Positions 54,544 through 64,000 of a stretch of DNA of 64,000 nucleotides are shown piece after piece. Source of the DNA: Rhodopseudomonas infernalis. GTDB lineage: Bacteria > Pseudomonadota > Alphaproteobacteria > Rhizobiales > Xanthobacteraceae. The translations under genes were made by a program, and so were the position numbers. Within the stretch, counting starts at the first letter, position 1. Every line of letters begins with the position of its first letter. The notes beneath the pieces were generated by a model. That model was not told the DNA's origin, did not search any database, and worked only from the letters and a program-made list of their open reading frames with translations. The stretch covers positions 39,592-103,591 of the forward strand of contig NZ_JAJNAL010000017.1 in assembly GCF_022271405.1 (NCBI RefSeq), given 5' to 3'.

Positions 54544-55380
54544 GTGAGCACCGTGGCGCGTAGCCGTTCCTTGCCCGGGTTCGGGCTCACGATGGGTCTG
54601 ACGATCACCTGGCTGTCGCTGATGATCCTGATCCCGCTCGCGGGCTTGTTCGTGAAGACGGCGGAGCTCAGCCCCGCCGAATTCTGGGCCACGGTGACGG
54701 CGCCGCGCACGCTGCATGCGCTGAAGATTTCGTTCGGCCTCGCCTTCGCGGCCGCCTGCGTCAATCTCGTCGCCGGGCTGGTGATCGTGTGGGCGCTGGT
54801 GCGCTATCGCTTTCCGGGGCGACGGATCTTCGACGCCATCGTCGACATCCCGTTCGCGCTGCCGACCGCGGTGGCCGGCATCGCGCTGACCACGCTGTTC
54901 GCCCAGAAGGGCTGGCTCGGCGCGCCGCTCGCCGCGCTCGGCATCAAGGTGGCGTTCACGCCGCTCGGCATCTTCCTGGCGATGATCTTCATCGGCATCC
55001 CGTTCGTGGTCCGCACGGTGCAGCCGGTGCTGATCGATCTCGATGTCGAACTCGAGGAAGCCGCCGAGTCGCTCGGCGCATCGCGCTGGCAGACCATTCG
55101 CCGCGTCATTCTGCCGAGCCTGGTGCCGGCGGCGCTGACCGGCTTCGCACTGGCCTTCGCCCGCGCGGTCGGCGAATACGGCTCGGTGATCTTCATTGCC
55201 GGCAATCTGCCGAACGTCTCGGAGATCGCGCCGCTTTTGATCGTGATCCGGCTGTCCGAATTCCGCTATTCCGACGCGACGGCGATCGCGGTCGTGATGC
55301 TGGTGTTTTCCTTTCTGATCATCTTCATTCTCAACCGGATCCAGCACTGGGCGCAGTCCCGGTCGCTGGCCGCGGCGTGA
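54544..55380 (+). CDS. cysT: Sulfate ABC transporter permease CysT (CysU)
   Basis: A 278-residue permease with six helices, starting at GTG 54544. Features are LPGFGLTMGLTITWLSLMIL, IVDIPFALPTAVAGIALTTL and the coupling segment LEEAAESLGASRWQTIRRVI. The C-terminal EYGSVIFIAGNLPNVSEIAP is characteristic of CysT. It lies 4 bp before cysW. Confidence 0.94.
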   Translation: MSTVARSRSLPGFGLTMGLTITWLSLMILIPLAGLFVKTAELSPAEFWATVTAPRTLHALKISFGLAFAAACVNLVAGLVIVWALVRYRFPGRRIFDAIVDIPFALPTAVAGIALTTLFAQKGWLGAPLAALGIKVAFTPLGIFLAMIFIGIPFVVRTVQPVLIDLDVELEEAAESLGASRWQTIRRVILPSLVPAALTGFALAFARAVGEYGSVIFIAGNLPNVSEIAPLLIVIRLSEFRYSDATAIAVVMLVFSFLIIFILNRIQHWAQSRSLAAA

Positions 55381-55384
55381 TATC

Positions 55385-56291
55385 ATGACGATGGTCGCAA
55401 CCAGCCAAGTGAGGCGCCAGGTGCGCAAATCGGCCGAAACGGGCCCAGCCACCGCGGCTGCATCACGGCGTGCCGCGCATACCGAGCCGGCGTGGGTCCG
55501 GCTGGTCGTGATCGGCTTTGCGGTGGCCTTTCTCACCGTGTTCGTGGTGCTGCCGCTGGCGCTGGTGTTCTCCGAGGCGCTGTCGAAGGGCATCGGCTTT
55601 TATCTGTCGGCACTCGCCGACGAAGAGGCACTGGCCGCCATCCAGCTGACGCTGATCGCGGCGGGCATTTCGGTCGGCCTCAATCTGGTGTTCGGCGTGA
55701 TCGCCGCCTGGGCGATCGCCAAGTTCGAATTCCCCGGCAAGACGCTGCTGATCACGCTGATCGACCTGCCGTTCTCGGTGTCGCCGGTGATCTCGGGCCT
55801 GGTGTTCGTGCTGCTGTTCGGCGCGCAGGGCTGGTTCGGGCCGTGGCTGATGTCGCACGGCGTGCAGATCCTGTTCGCGGTGCCGGCGATCGTGCTGGCC
55901 ACCACCTTCGTGACCTTCCCGTTCGTCGCGCGCGAACTGATCCCGCTGATGCAGGAGCAGGGCCAGCTGGAGGAAGAAGCCGCGATCTCGCTCGGCGCCG
56001 GCGGCTGGACCACATTCTGGCGCGTCACGCTGCCCAACATCAAATGGGGCCTGCTGTACGGCGTGCTGCTATGCAACGCCCGCGCGATGGGTGAATTCGG
56101 CGCGGTGTCGGTCGTCTCCGGCCACATCCGCGGCGAAACCAACACCATGCCGCTGCTGGTGGAAATTCTCTACAACGAGTACCAGATGGTCGCTGCGTTC
56201 GCGATCGCCTCGCTGCTGGCTTTGCTGGCGCTGGTGACGCTGATCGTCAAGACCGTGCTGGAAAGCCGCATCGAACAAGGGCTGCATCCCG

Positions 56292-56302
<11 letters not shown>
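55385..56302 (+). CDS. cysW: Sulfate ABC transporter permease CysW
   Basis: A 305-residue permease. It has an N-terminal cytoplasmic extension of about 35 residues rich in Ala and Arg, then six helices. Features are [20 protein letters not shown], the coupling segment [20 protein letters not shown] and the CysW end [20 protein letters not shown]. Its last 11 bp overlap cysA. Confidence 0.94.
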
Positions 56303-57338
<1,036 letters not shown>

Positions 57339-57367
57339 GCGCTCGATCTTCGCACTGCGATTACTTC

Positions 57368-57457
57368 CGTCATGGCCGGGCTCGTCCCGGCCATCCACGC
57401 CTTGGGCGTTGCAACGCCGTAAAGGCGTGGATGCCCGGCACAAGGCCGGGCATGACG
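57368..57457. repeat. Palindromic element with CGTCAT...ATGACG ends
   Basis: A 90-bp inverted repeat after cysA. The left arm is CGTCATGGCCGGGCTCGTCC CGGCCATCCACGCC; the right arm is GGCGTGGATGCCCGGCACAA GGCCGGGCATGACG. It separates the sulfate genes from the hydrogenase locus and may terminate the cys transcript. The element at 22300 is a reduced version of it. Confidence 0.82.
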
Positions 57458-57567
57458 GAGGCATGTGGTCTCGGCCGTCCTCATCCCAACGCCTTGCTTG
57501 CGGCGCCGGGAGAAACTCGCTTTAGTCCGTTCCCGCATATACGAAAAACAGCGGGGAGGCCGCGGGC

Positions 57568-58569
57568 ATGGAGCGCTTCAACGTGCTGTGGCTGCAAGGC
57601 GCGAGCTGTGGCGGCTGCACCATGGCGGCGCTCGACAACGGCCACGCCGGCTGGTTCGCCGAGCTCGCCCGCTTCGGCATCGATCTGATCTGGCATCCGT
57701 CGCTGAGCGAGGAAACCGCGGGCGAGGCGGTGGCAATCTTCGAACGCCTCGTGCACGGCACCCAGCGGCTCGATGCGCTGGTGCTGGAAGGCGCGGTGCT
57801 GCGCGGGCCGAACGGCAGCGGGCGTTTCAACATGCTCGGCGGCACCGGCCGCTCGATGCTGCATTGGGTGAACGCGCTGGCGCCCTGCGCCAACTACGTC
57901 GTCGCCGCCGGCAGCTGCGCGGCGTTCGGCGGGGTGCCGATGGCCGGCACCAATCCGACCGACGCCAGCGGCCTGCAATTCGCCGGCGCTGACTGTGGCG
58001 GCGTGCTCGGCGCCGGCTTCCGATCCCGCGCCGGCCTGCCGGTGATCAACATCGCCGGCTGCGCGCCGCATCCCGGCTGGATCTCCGAAACACTGGCGGC
58101 GCTGGCGCTCGGCGGCGTCGAGGCCGACGCGCTCGACAGCTTCGGCCGGCCGCGGTTCTACGCCGATCACCTCGCGCATCACGGCTGCGCCCGCAACGAG
58201 TATTACGAGTTCAAAGCCAGCGCCGAGGCGATGTCGCAGCAGGGCTGCCTGATGGAGCATCTCGGCTGCAAGGCGACGCAGGCTGTCGGCGACTGCAATC
58301 AGCGCGGCTGGAACGGCGGCGGCTCCTGCACCAGCGGCGGCTATGCCTGCGTCGCCTGCACGTCGCCGGGCTTCGAGACGGCGCAGAATTTCCTCGAGAC
58401 CGCCAAGCTCGGCGGCATACCGGTCGGCCTGCCGCTCGACATGCCGAAGGCGTGGTTCGTGGCGCTCGCGGCGCTGTCGAAATCGGCGACGCCGAAGCGC
58501 GTCCGCGCCAACGCCGCCGCCGACCACATCGTCGTGCCGCCGCGCACCGACAGCGGCCGCCGCAAATGA
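57568..58569 (+). CDS. hupU: H2-sensing regulatory hydrogenase small subunit HupU (HoxB type)
   Basis: A 333-residue [NiFe] hydrogenase small subunit of the cytoplasmic regulatory type. It carries FeS-cluster cysteines in WLQGASCGGCTMAAL, AGSCAAFGG, NIAGCAPHPGW and the downstream HHGCARNEYYEF, MEHLGCKATQAVGDCNQRGW, CTSGGYACVACTSPGF set. There is no twin-arginine signal and no C-terminal membrane anchor, unlike hupS. With HupV it binds H2 and signals to a histidine kinase (HupT/HoxJ class). Its stop overlaps the ATG of hupV (ATGA at 58566-58569). Confidence 0.94.
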   Translation: MERFNVLWLQGASCGGCTMAALDNGHAGWFAELARFGIDLIWHPSLSEETAGEAVAIFERLVHGTQRLDALVLEGAVLRGPNGSGRFNMLGGTGRSMLHWVNALAPCANYVVAAGSCAAFGGVPMAGTNPTDASGLQFAGADCGGVLGAGFRSRAGLPVINIAGCAPHPGWISETLAALALGGVEADALDSFGRPRFYADHLAHHGCARNEYYEFKASAEAMSQQGCLMEHLGCKATQAVGDCNQRGWNGGGSCTSGGYACVACTSPGFETAQNFLETAKLGGIPVGLPLDMPKAWFVALAALSKSATPKRVRANAAADHIVVPPRTDSGRRK

Positions 58570-60011
58570 CCCGCCGCATCACCGTCGGGCCGTTCAACCG
58601 CGTCGAGGGCGACCTCGAAGTCAGGCTCGATATCGACGACGGCGTGGTGAGCGCCGCCGAAGTCACCGCGCCGCTGTATCGCGGCTTCGAGCAGATTTTG
58701 CGCGGCCGGCCTGCACTCGACGCGCTGACGCTGGCGCCGCGGATCTGCGGCATCTGCTCGGTGTCGCAATCGCTCGCCGCGGTGGCGGCGCTGCGCGCGG
58801 TCGACGGCATCCGCGCGGCCGAGAACGGCGTGCTCGCCGCCAATCTGGCCCATGCGGCGGAGAACACCGCCGATCACCTCACGCACTTCTATCTGTTCTT
58901 CATGCCGGACCTCGCACGCGATGCTTACGCGGACCGGCCGTGGCACGGCGACGTTGCGGCGCGGTTCAAGGCGGTGCAGGGCAGCGCCGCGCAGGCGATG
59001 CTGCCGGCGCGGGCGCGGCTGTTGCAGATCATGGGCCTGCTCGCCGGCAAATGGCCGCATTCGCTCGCGTTCCAGCCCGGCGGCACGACGCGGGCGATCG
59101 ATCTCGGTGAGCGCGTGCAACTGATCTCGATCATCGGCGATCTGCGCGACTTCCTCGAACGCATCGTGTTTGCCGATACGCTCGACAATGTGCTGGCGCT
59201 GGACAGCGCCGCGGCGCTGGACACATGGCGCGACGGCCGCGGCGGCGACTTCGCCCGGTTCCTCAGCGTCGCCGACGATCTCCGCTTCGAGCGGCTCGGC
59301 CGCCTCGCGCTTCCGCTGATGAGCTATGGCGCCTATCACGGCGGCGACACGCCGCTGTTTTCACGCGGCGTGTTCGATCCAATCTCCGCGACTCTCGCGT
59401 CGCTCGACCCCGACGCCATCTCCGAAGACGTCGCCCATGCGTGGATGCGCGATACCGCGCTGCGCCCAGCGGACGCCGAGACCGATCCCGATGCCGACAA
59501 GCCGGCCGGGTACAGCTGGTGCAAGGCGCCGCGCTTGAACGGCAAACCCGCCGAGGTCGGCGCGCTGGCGCGGCAGGCGGTGGACGGCGATCCGTTGATC
59601 CGCGATCTGCTCGCATGCATCGGCCCTTGTGTGACCACGCGGGTGATCGCGCGGCTGCGCGAGACCGCCAGGCTCGCCGTTGAGATGCACGACTGGGCGC
59701 GCCGGCTCGATTTGCGCGCGCCGTTCCTCGAACGCGGCGAGCGGCGCGGCGAGGGCGCCGGCGTCGGCCTGATCGAGGCCGCGCGCGGCAGCCTCGGCCA
59801 CTGGATCGAACTGTCGGACGACAAGATCCGCCGCTACCAGATCATCGCGCCGACCACCTGGAATTTTTCGCCGCGCGATCGCGATGGCGTCGCCGGTCCG
59901 CTGGAGCAGGCGCTCGCGGGCACTGAGGTCGGCGGCGACGGCGCGAAGTCCGTCGCCGTCCAGCACGTCGTGCGCTCGTTCGATCCCTGCATGGTGTGCA
60001 CTGCACACTGA
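58566..60011 (+). CDS. hupV: H2-sensing regulatory hydrogenase large subunit HupV (HoxC type)
   Basis: A 481-residue catalytic-type subunit. Nickel ligands come from RICGICSVSQS near the N-terminus and DPCMVCTAH at the very C-terminus. The protein ends at that His. This is the known property of sensor hydrogenases, which lack the C-terminal peptide removed by the maturation protease in HupL. The gene is read in one uninterrupted frame; in R. palustris CGA009 the hupV gene is reported to be broken by a frameshift. The ATG overlaps the hupU stop. Confidence 0.94.
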   Translation: MTRRITVGPFNRVEGDLEVRLDIDDGVVSAAEVTAPLYRGFEQILRGRPALDALTLAPRICGICSVSQSLAAVAALRAVDGIRAAENGVLAANLAHAAENTADHLTHFYLFFMPDLARDAYADRPWHGDVAARFKAVQGSAAQAMLPARARLLQIMGLLAGKWPHSLAFQPGGTTRAIDLGERVQLISIIGDLRDFLERIVFADTLDNVLALDSAAALDTWRDGRGGDFARFLSVADDLRFERLGRLALPLMSYGAYHGGDTPLFSRGVFDPISATLASLDPDAISEDVAHAWMRDTALRPADAETDPDADKPAGYSWCKAPRLNGKPAEVGALARQAVDGDPLIRDLLACIGPCVTTRVIARLRETARLAVEMHDWARRLDLRAPFLERGERRGEGAGVGLIEAARGSLGHWIELSDDKIRRYQIIAPTTWNFSPRDRDGVAGPLEQALAGTEVGGDGAKSVAVQHVVRSFDPCMVCTAH

Positions 60012-60041
60012 TCGCTGCGGCATCCGCGCATGCGGTCACGC

Positions 60042-60099
60042 GCTTATCAGCATCGCAAGCGGCTTATCACCTGCGACGGCCATGCGAACTAATCGCATG
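60042..60099 (+). promoter_or_regulatory. Candidate enhancer region for the hupSLC sigma-54 promoter
   Basis: Two direct copies of GCTTATCA (60042-60049 and 60062-60069) are exactly 20 bp apart, about two helical turns. Just downstream is the palindrome CATGCGA-ACTAA-TCGCATG (60081-60099). The region ends about 70 bp before the -24 element, a usual distance for sites of an NtrC-type activator such as HoxA. The assignment is inference. Confidence 0.5.
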
Positions 60100-60169
60100 A
60101 AACAGGCGCTTCGTATCTTTACCGGCCCTTTCAAACACTTGCGTGGCGAGCGACGCAACGCGACGCCAC

Positions 60170-60184
60170 TGGCACGCTTCTTGC
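60170..60184 (+). promoter_or_regulatory. Sigma-54 (-24/-12) promoter of hupSLC
   Basis: TGGCACG-CTTC-TTGC matches the RpoN consensus, with GG (60171-60172) and GC (60183-60184) 12 bases apart. Transcription would start near 60195, giving a leader of about 55 nt to the hupS ATG at 60249. RpoN control of uptake hydrogenase by HoxA is established in Bradyrhizobium relatives. Confidence 0.85.
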
Positions 60185-60248
60185 GAACTTAGCCTGAACG
60201 CGAAGCAGACACTGACTTCGCACGCGGCGAGGACACCGAGGAGCCATC

Positions 60249-61388
60249 ATGGGCGCAGCGACCGAAACCTTCTACGAGGTGATCAGGCGGCAGGGCATCA
60301 GCCGGCGCAGCTTCGTGAAATTCTGCAGCCTGACGGCGACCAGCCTCGGCCTCGGTCCGATCGGATCGAGCCAGATTGCGCACGCGCTGGAGACCAAGCC
60401 GCGCGTGCCTGTGATCTGGATGCACGGGCTCGAATGCACCTGCTGCTCGGAAAGCTTCATCCGATCGGCGCATCCGCTCGCCAAAGACGCCGTGCTGTCG
60501 ATGATCTCGCTGGACTACGACGACACCCTCATGGCGGCTGCCGGCCATCAGGCCGAAGCGATCCTCGAAGAGACCCGCAAGAAGTACAAGGGCCAGTACA
60601 TCCTCGCCGTCGAAGGCAATCCGCCGCTCAACGAGGACGGCATGTACTGTATCGACGGCGGCCGGCCGTTCGTCGAGAAGCTGAAGGAAATGGCCGACGA
60701 TTCGATGGCGGTGATCGCCTGGGGCGCCTGCGCGTCGTGGGGCTGCGTCCAGGCTGCCAAGCCGAACCCGACCCAGGCGGTGCCGATCGACAAGGTGATC
60801 AAGAACAAACCGATCATCAAGGTGCCCGGCTGTCCGCCGATCGCCGAGGTGATGACCGGCGTCGTCACCTACGTCACCACCTTCGGTCGCTTGCCCGAGC
60901 TCGACCGCCAGGGCCGGCCGAAGATGTTCTACTCGCAGCGCATCCACGACAAGTGCTATCGCCGGCCGCATTTCGATGCCGGCCAGTTCGTCGAAGCCTG
61001 GGACGACGACGCCGCGCGCAAAGGCTACTGCCTGTACAAGATGGGCTGCAAAGGCCCGACCACCTACAACGCCTGCTCGACCGTGCGCTGGAACGGCGGC
61101 GTGTCGTTCCCGATCCAGTCGGGCCACGGCTGCATCGGCTGCTCGGAAGACAATTTCTGGGATCAGGGCTCGTTCTACGACCGCCTCACCACGATCAATC
61201 AGTTCGGCATCGAAGCCAACGCCGACAAGATCGGCGCCACCGCGGCCGGCGTGGTCGGCGTCGCGATTGCCGCGCATGCCGCGGTCACCACCGTGCGCAA
61301 CCTGTCGCGGCGCAAGGACGTGCCGACCAACGGCAGCGGTGACGGCAACGGCAAGTCCAATGGCAATTCGAACGGCGCGTCGGCTTAA
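60249..61388 (+). CDS. hupS: Uptake [NiFe] hydrogenase small subunit HupS
   Basis: A 379-residue membrane-bound hydrogenase small subunit. The N-terminus holds the twin-arginine signal [19 protein letters not shown], exporting the folded dimer. FeS ligands are in [59 protein letters not shown] and [15 protein letters not shown] hydrophobic C-terminal anchor ([16 protein letters not shown]) is followed by an unusual Asn/Gly/Ser-rich tail ([19 protein letters not shown]). GAGGAG precedes the ATG. A sigma-54 promoter lies 65 bp upstream. It oxidises periplasmic H2 with HupL and passes electrons to HupC. Confidence 0.96.
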   Translation: MGAATETFYEVIRRQGISRRSFVKFCSLTATSLGLGPIGSSQIAHALETKPRVPVIWMHGLECTCCSESFIRSAHPLAKDAVLSMISLDYDDTLMAAAGHQAEAILEETRKKYKGQYILAVEGNPPLNEDGMYCIDGGRPFVEKLKEMADDSMAVIAWGACASWGCVQAAKPNPTQAVPIDKVIKNKPIIKVPGCPPIAEVMTGVVTYVTTFGRLPELDRQGRPKMFYSQRIHDKCYRRPHFDAGQFVEAWDDDAARKGYCLYKMGCKGPTTYNACSTVRWNGGVSFPIQSGHGCIGCSEDNFWDQGSFYDRLTTINQFGIEANADKIGATAAGVVGVAIAAHAAVTTVRNLSRRKDVPTNGSGDGNGKSNGNSNGASA

Positions 61389-61406
61389 GCCCGGGAAAGC
61401 AGCAAC

Positions 61407-63200
61407 ATGACCAACGTCACTACACCCAACGGCTTCAAGCTCGACAATGCCGGCCGCCGCGTCGTGGTCGATCCGGTCACCCGGATCGAGGGCCATCTCC
61501 GCGTCGAAGTCAACGTCGACTCCGACAACGTCATCCGCAACGCCGTCTCCACCGGCACGATGTGGCGCGGCATCGAGACCATCCTGAAGGGCCGCGATCC
61601 GCGCGACGCCTGGGCCTTCACCCAGCGGATCTGCGGCGTCTGCACCGGCACGCACGCGCTGACCTCGGTGCGCGCGGTCGAGAACGCGCTCAAGATCGAC
61701 ATTCCCGAGAACGCCAACACCATCCGCAACATCATGCAGCTGACGCTGCAGGTGCACGATCACGTCGTGCATTTCTATCATCTGCACGCGCTCGACTGGG
61801 TCGACGTGGTGTCGGCCTTGAAGGCGGACCCGAAGGCGACCTCGACGCTGGCGCAGTCGATCTCGCCATGGCCGCTGTCGAGCCCGGGCTACTTCAAGGA
61901 GATCCAGACCCGGCTGAAGAAATTCGTCGAGTCGGGCCAGCTCGGCCCGTTCAAGAACGCCTATTGGGGCCACCCGGCCTACAAGCTGCCGCCTGAAGCC
62001 AATCTGATGGCCGTGGCGCACTATCTGGAAGCGCTCGATTTCCAGAAGGACATGGTCAAGATCCACGCCGTCTATGGCGGCAAGAACCCGCATCCGAACT
62101 GGCTGGTCGGCGGCGTGCCCTGCGCCATCAATATCGACGGCGTCGGCGCGGTCGGTGCCGTCAACATGGAGCGGCTCAACCTGGTGTCGTCGATCATCGA
62201 CCAGATGGTGACCTTCGTCGATCAGGTCTATCTGCCCGACCTGCAGGCGATCGCTTCGTTCTACAAGGACTGGACCTACGGGGGCGGGCTGTCGGGCAAG
62301 TCGGTGATGAGCTACGGCGACATCCCGGAACACGCCAATGATTATTCCGCCGCGTCGCTGAAGCTGCCGCGCGGCGTGATCCTCAATGGCAATCTCGCCG
62401 AGGTGCTGCCGGTCGATCTCGCGGACCCCACGCAGGTGCAGGAGTTCGTCACCCACTCCTGGTACAAATATCCCGACGAGACCAAGGGCCTGCACCCGTG
62501 GGACGGCGTCACCGAGCCGAACTTCAAGCTCGGCCCCAACGCCAAGGGCACCAAGACCAAGATCGAGGCGCTCGACGAGGAGGCCAAGTACTCCTGGATC
62601 AAGTCGCCGCGCTGGAAGGGCAACGCCGTCGAGGTCGGGCCGCTGGCGCGCTACATCATCGGCTATGCGCAGAACAAGCCGGAGTTCAAGGAGCCGACCG
62701 ACAAGCTCTTGAAGGATCTCGGCCTGCCGCTGCCGGCGCTGTTCTCGACGCTCGGCCGCACCGCGGCGCGCGCGCTCGAGGCGCAGTGGGCGGCGAACCA
62801 GCTGCGCTACTTCCAGGACAAGCTGGTGGCGACGCTGAAAGCGGGCGACAGCGCCACCGCCAATGTCGACAAATGGAGCCCGGAGAGCTGGCCGAAGGAC
62901 GTCAAGGGCGTCGGTTTCACCGAGGCGCCGCGCGGCGCGCTCGGCCACTGGGTCAAGATCAAGGACGGCAAGATCGACAACTATCAGGCGGTGGTGCCGA
63001 CCACCTGGAACGGCAGCCCGCGCGATCCCAAGGGCGGCATCGGTGCGTTCGAGGCTTCGCTGCTGGGCACGCCGATGGCCGATCCGAACCAGCCGCTGGA
63101 AATCCTGCGCACGCTGCATTCGTTCGATCCGTGTCTCGCCTGCTCGACGCATGTGATGAGCGAGGACGGCCAGGAAATGACCAAGGTCACCGTGCGCTGA
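61407..63200 (+). CDS. hupL: Uptake [NiFe] hydrogenase large subunit HupL
   Basis: A 597-residue catalytic subunit carrying the NiFe(CN)2CO site. Nickel ligands are the Cys of [16 protein letters not shown] and of [12 protein letters not shown]. Fifteen residues follow that His ([15 protein letters not shown]), the C-terminal extension removed by the endopeptidase HupD after nickel insertion. [20 protein letters not shown] at the N-terminus is also diagnostic. It lies 18 bp after hupS. Confidence 0.97.
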   Translation: MTNVTTPNGFKLDNAGRRVVVDPVTRIEGHLRVEVNVDSDNVIRNAVSTGTMWRGIETILKGRDPRDAWAFTQRICGVCTGTHALTSVRAVENALKIDIPENANTIRNIMQLTLQVHDHVVHFYHLHALDWVDVVSALKADPKATSTLAQSISPWPLSSPGYFKEIQTRLKKFVESGQLGPFKNAYWGHPAYKLPPEANLMAVAHYLEALDFQKDMVKIHAVYGGKNPHPNWLVGGVPCAINIDGVGAVGAVNMERLNLVSSIIDQMVTFVDQVYLPDLQAIASFYKDWTYGGGLSGKSVMSYGDIPEHANDYSAASLKLPRGVILNGNLAEVLPVDLADPTQVQEFVTHSWYKYPDETKGLHPWDGVTEPNFKLGPNAKGTKTKIEALDEEAKYSWIKSPRWKGNAVEVGPLARYIIGYAQNKPEFKEPTDKLLKDLGLPLPALFSTLGRTAARALEAQWAANQLRYFQDKLVATLKAGDSATANVDKWSPESWPKDVKGVGFTEAPRGALGHWVKIKDGKIDNYQAVVPTTWNGSPRDPKGGIGAFEASLLGTPMADPNQPLEILRTLHSFDPCLACSTHVMSEDGQEMTKVTVR

Positions 63201-63222
63201 GCGCCGTCACAGGGAGACGATC

Positions 63223-63948
63223 ATGACCACGGAGATCGCACGGGTTCAGGGCGCGCTCGATTCGGCCGGCGAACGCGCAAGGTCGCTGCAGACCGTCTAT
63301 GTCTATCAGGCGCCGGTGCGGCTGTGGCACTGGGTGAATGCGGCGCTGATCCTGGTGCTGTGCGTCACCGGCTATCTGATCGGCTCGCCGCTGCCCTCGG
63401 TGCAGGGCGAGGCTTCTGCGAACTTCAGCATGGGCTACATTCGCTTCGTGCATTTCGCCGCCGGGCAGACGCTGGTGGTGTTCTTCCTGCTGCGGGTCTA
63501 CTGGGCGTTCGTCGGCAACAAATACTCGCGCCAGATCTTCTGGCTGCCGCTCACCAACAAGACCTGGTGGTGGGGCATGCTGTACGAGTTCAAGTGGTAC
63601 GCCTTCCTGGTCAAGGACCCGAAGAAATACATCGGCCACAACCCGCTGGCGCATGTGGCGATGTTCTCCTTCATGGTGTTCATGGTGCTGATGATGCTCA
63701 GCGGTATGGCGCTGTATTCCGAGGGCCACGGCATCGACAGCTGGCAGTACAAACTGTTCGGCTTCATGTTCTCGCTGTTCACCAGCCAGACGCTGCACAC
63801 GCTGCACCATCTCGGCATGTGGGCGATCGTGGTGTTCGTCATCGTCCACATCTACGCCGCGGTGCGCGAGGACATCCTCAGCCGCCAGAGTATGATCTCG
63901 TCGATCATCTCCGGCGAACGCCTGTTCCGCGACGATCTGCCGGATTGA
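63223..63948 (+). CDS. hupC: Hydrogenase b-type cytochrome subunit HupC
   Basis: A 241-residue diheme membrane cytochrome with four helices that takes electrons from HupSL to quinone. Haem-ligand histidines are in RLWHWVNAALILVLCVTGYL, IRFVHFAAGQTLVVFFLL and LHTLHHLGMWAIVVFVIVHI. GGGAG precedes the ATG. It lies 22 bp after hupL in the same operon. Confidence 0.95.
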   Translation: MTTEIARVQGALDSAGERARSLQTVYVYQAPVRLWHWVNAALILVLCVTGYLIGSPLPSVQGEASANFSMGYIRFVHFAAGQTLVVFFLLRVYWAFVGNKYSRQIFWLPLTNKTWWWGMLYEFKWYAFLVKDPKKYIGHNPLAHVAMFSFMVFMVLMMLSGMALYSEGHGIDSWQYKLFGFMFSLFTSQTLHTLHHLGMWAIVVFVIVHIYAAVREDILSRQSMISSIISGERLFRDDLPD

Positions 63949-63966
63949 GAGGCGGAGGGATCAAGC

Positions 63967-64000
63967 ATGGCAGTCGCGCCCCGACTTTCGTTACGGGCCC
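63967..64000 (+). CDS. Start of a further hydrogenase-operon gene (cut by window edge)
   Basis: Eleven codons (MAVAPRLSLRA) after a good GGAGGG ribosome site, 18 bp behind the hupC stop. In related loci the next gene is the maturation protease hupD, but too little is visible to identify it. Confidence 0.5.
   Translation, partial: MAVAPRLSLRA

Noticed and set aside
60189..63152. A 987-codon open frame on the strand opposite hupS-hupL
   Set aside because: It is antisense to two clearly recognised genes, its product is Arg/His/Asp-rich with no domain, and such frames are expected in GC-rich DNA.

Overview
The window is GC-rich alphaproteobacterial chromosome. Gene content and protein sequences point to Rhodopseudomonas palustris or a close relative in the Bradyrhizobium/Nitrobacter group: a hupUV-hupSLC uptake-hydrogenase locus, a BA14K-family protein, a cysD/cysNC plus APS-type cysH sulfate module, and many orphan or HAAT-type ABC transporter genes. 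Almost all sequence is coding. I see no rRNA, tRNA, insertion sequence, prophage or CRISPR array.

Layout. 1-2000: envelope polysaccharide genes on the minus strand (a galE-like epimerase cut by the left edge, and an O-antigen ligase-like membrane protein). 2.1-9.3 kb: solute-binding proteins of the TTT/Bug and BMP families, a trypsin-fold/PDZ protein that has lost its whole catalytic triad, a cysteine hydrolase, small membrane and secreted proteins, and a normal HtrA/DegP protease. 9.4-19 kb: an SDR oxidoreductase coupled to a DUF2254 membrane protein, a membrane-anchored sensor-like protein fused to a GT20 (trehalose-6-phosphate synthase family) domain, a BA14K protein, a CDF metal transporter, a large unknown membrane protein and a polyphosphate kinase 2. 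18.9-22.3 kb: a tight fabI-like / maoC-pta fusion / ackA operon. 22.3-24.6 kb: double-hotdog thioesterase, small secreted protein, nuclease-like protein.

24.6-33.8 kb: an apparent catabolic cluster for an unidentified carboxylic acid: enoyl-CoA hydratase, acyl-CoA ligase, IclR regulator, MaoC hydratase and a complete branched-chain-type ABC importer. Two near-identical palindromes, one in each divergent intergenic region, suggest that the IclR protein controls the whole set. 33.8-41.4 kb: GT4 glycosyltransferase, ABC exporter (with a sigma-54-like promoter upstream), amylo-alpha-1,6-glucosidase-type protein, PRC-barrel protein, MFS transporter, small ORF. 41.5-49.1 kb: VOC protein, FAD oxidoreductase and a dipeptide/oligopeptide-type ABC operon.

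49.2-57.3 kb: assimilatory sulfate module: cysD-cysNC on the minus strand, and divergently cysH followed by a sulfate importer (binding protein, two permeases, ATPase). 57.6-64 kb: [NiFe] hydrogenase locus: the H2-sensing hydrogenase hupU-hupV, then a strong sigma-54 promoter with upstream repeats, then hupS-hupL-hupC and the first codons of another gene. The sensor pair would report H2 to a kinase/response-regulator pair (not in the window) that drives the sigma-54 promoter.

Intergenic spaces carry several inverted-repeat elements, most with CGTCAT...ATGACG ends, plus hairpin terminators. The most interesting items are the shared IclR-type operator, the sensor-GT20 fusion, the pseudoprotease, the hydrogenase regulatory region and a slippage-prone Leu-Gly hexanucleotide repeat inside the MaoC gene. 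I found no clearly unprecedented system.
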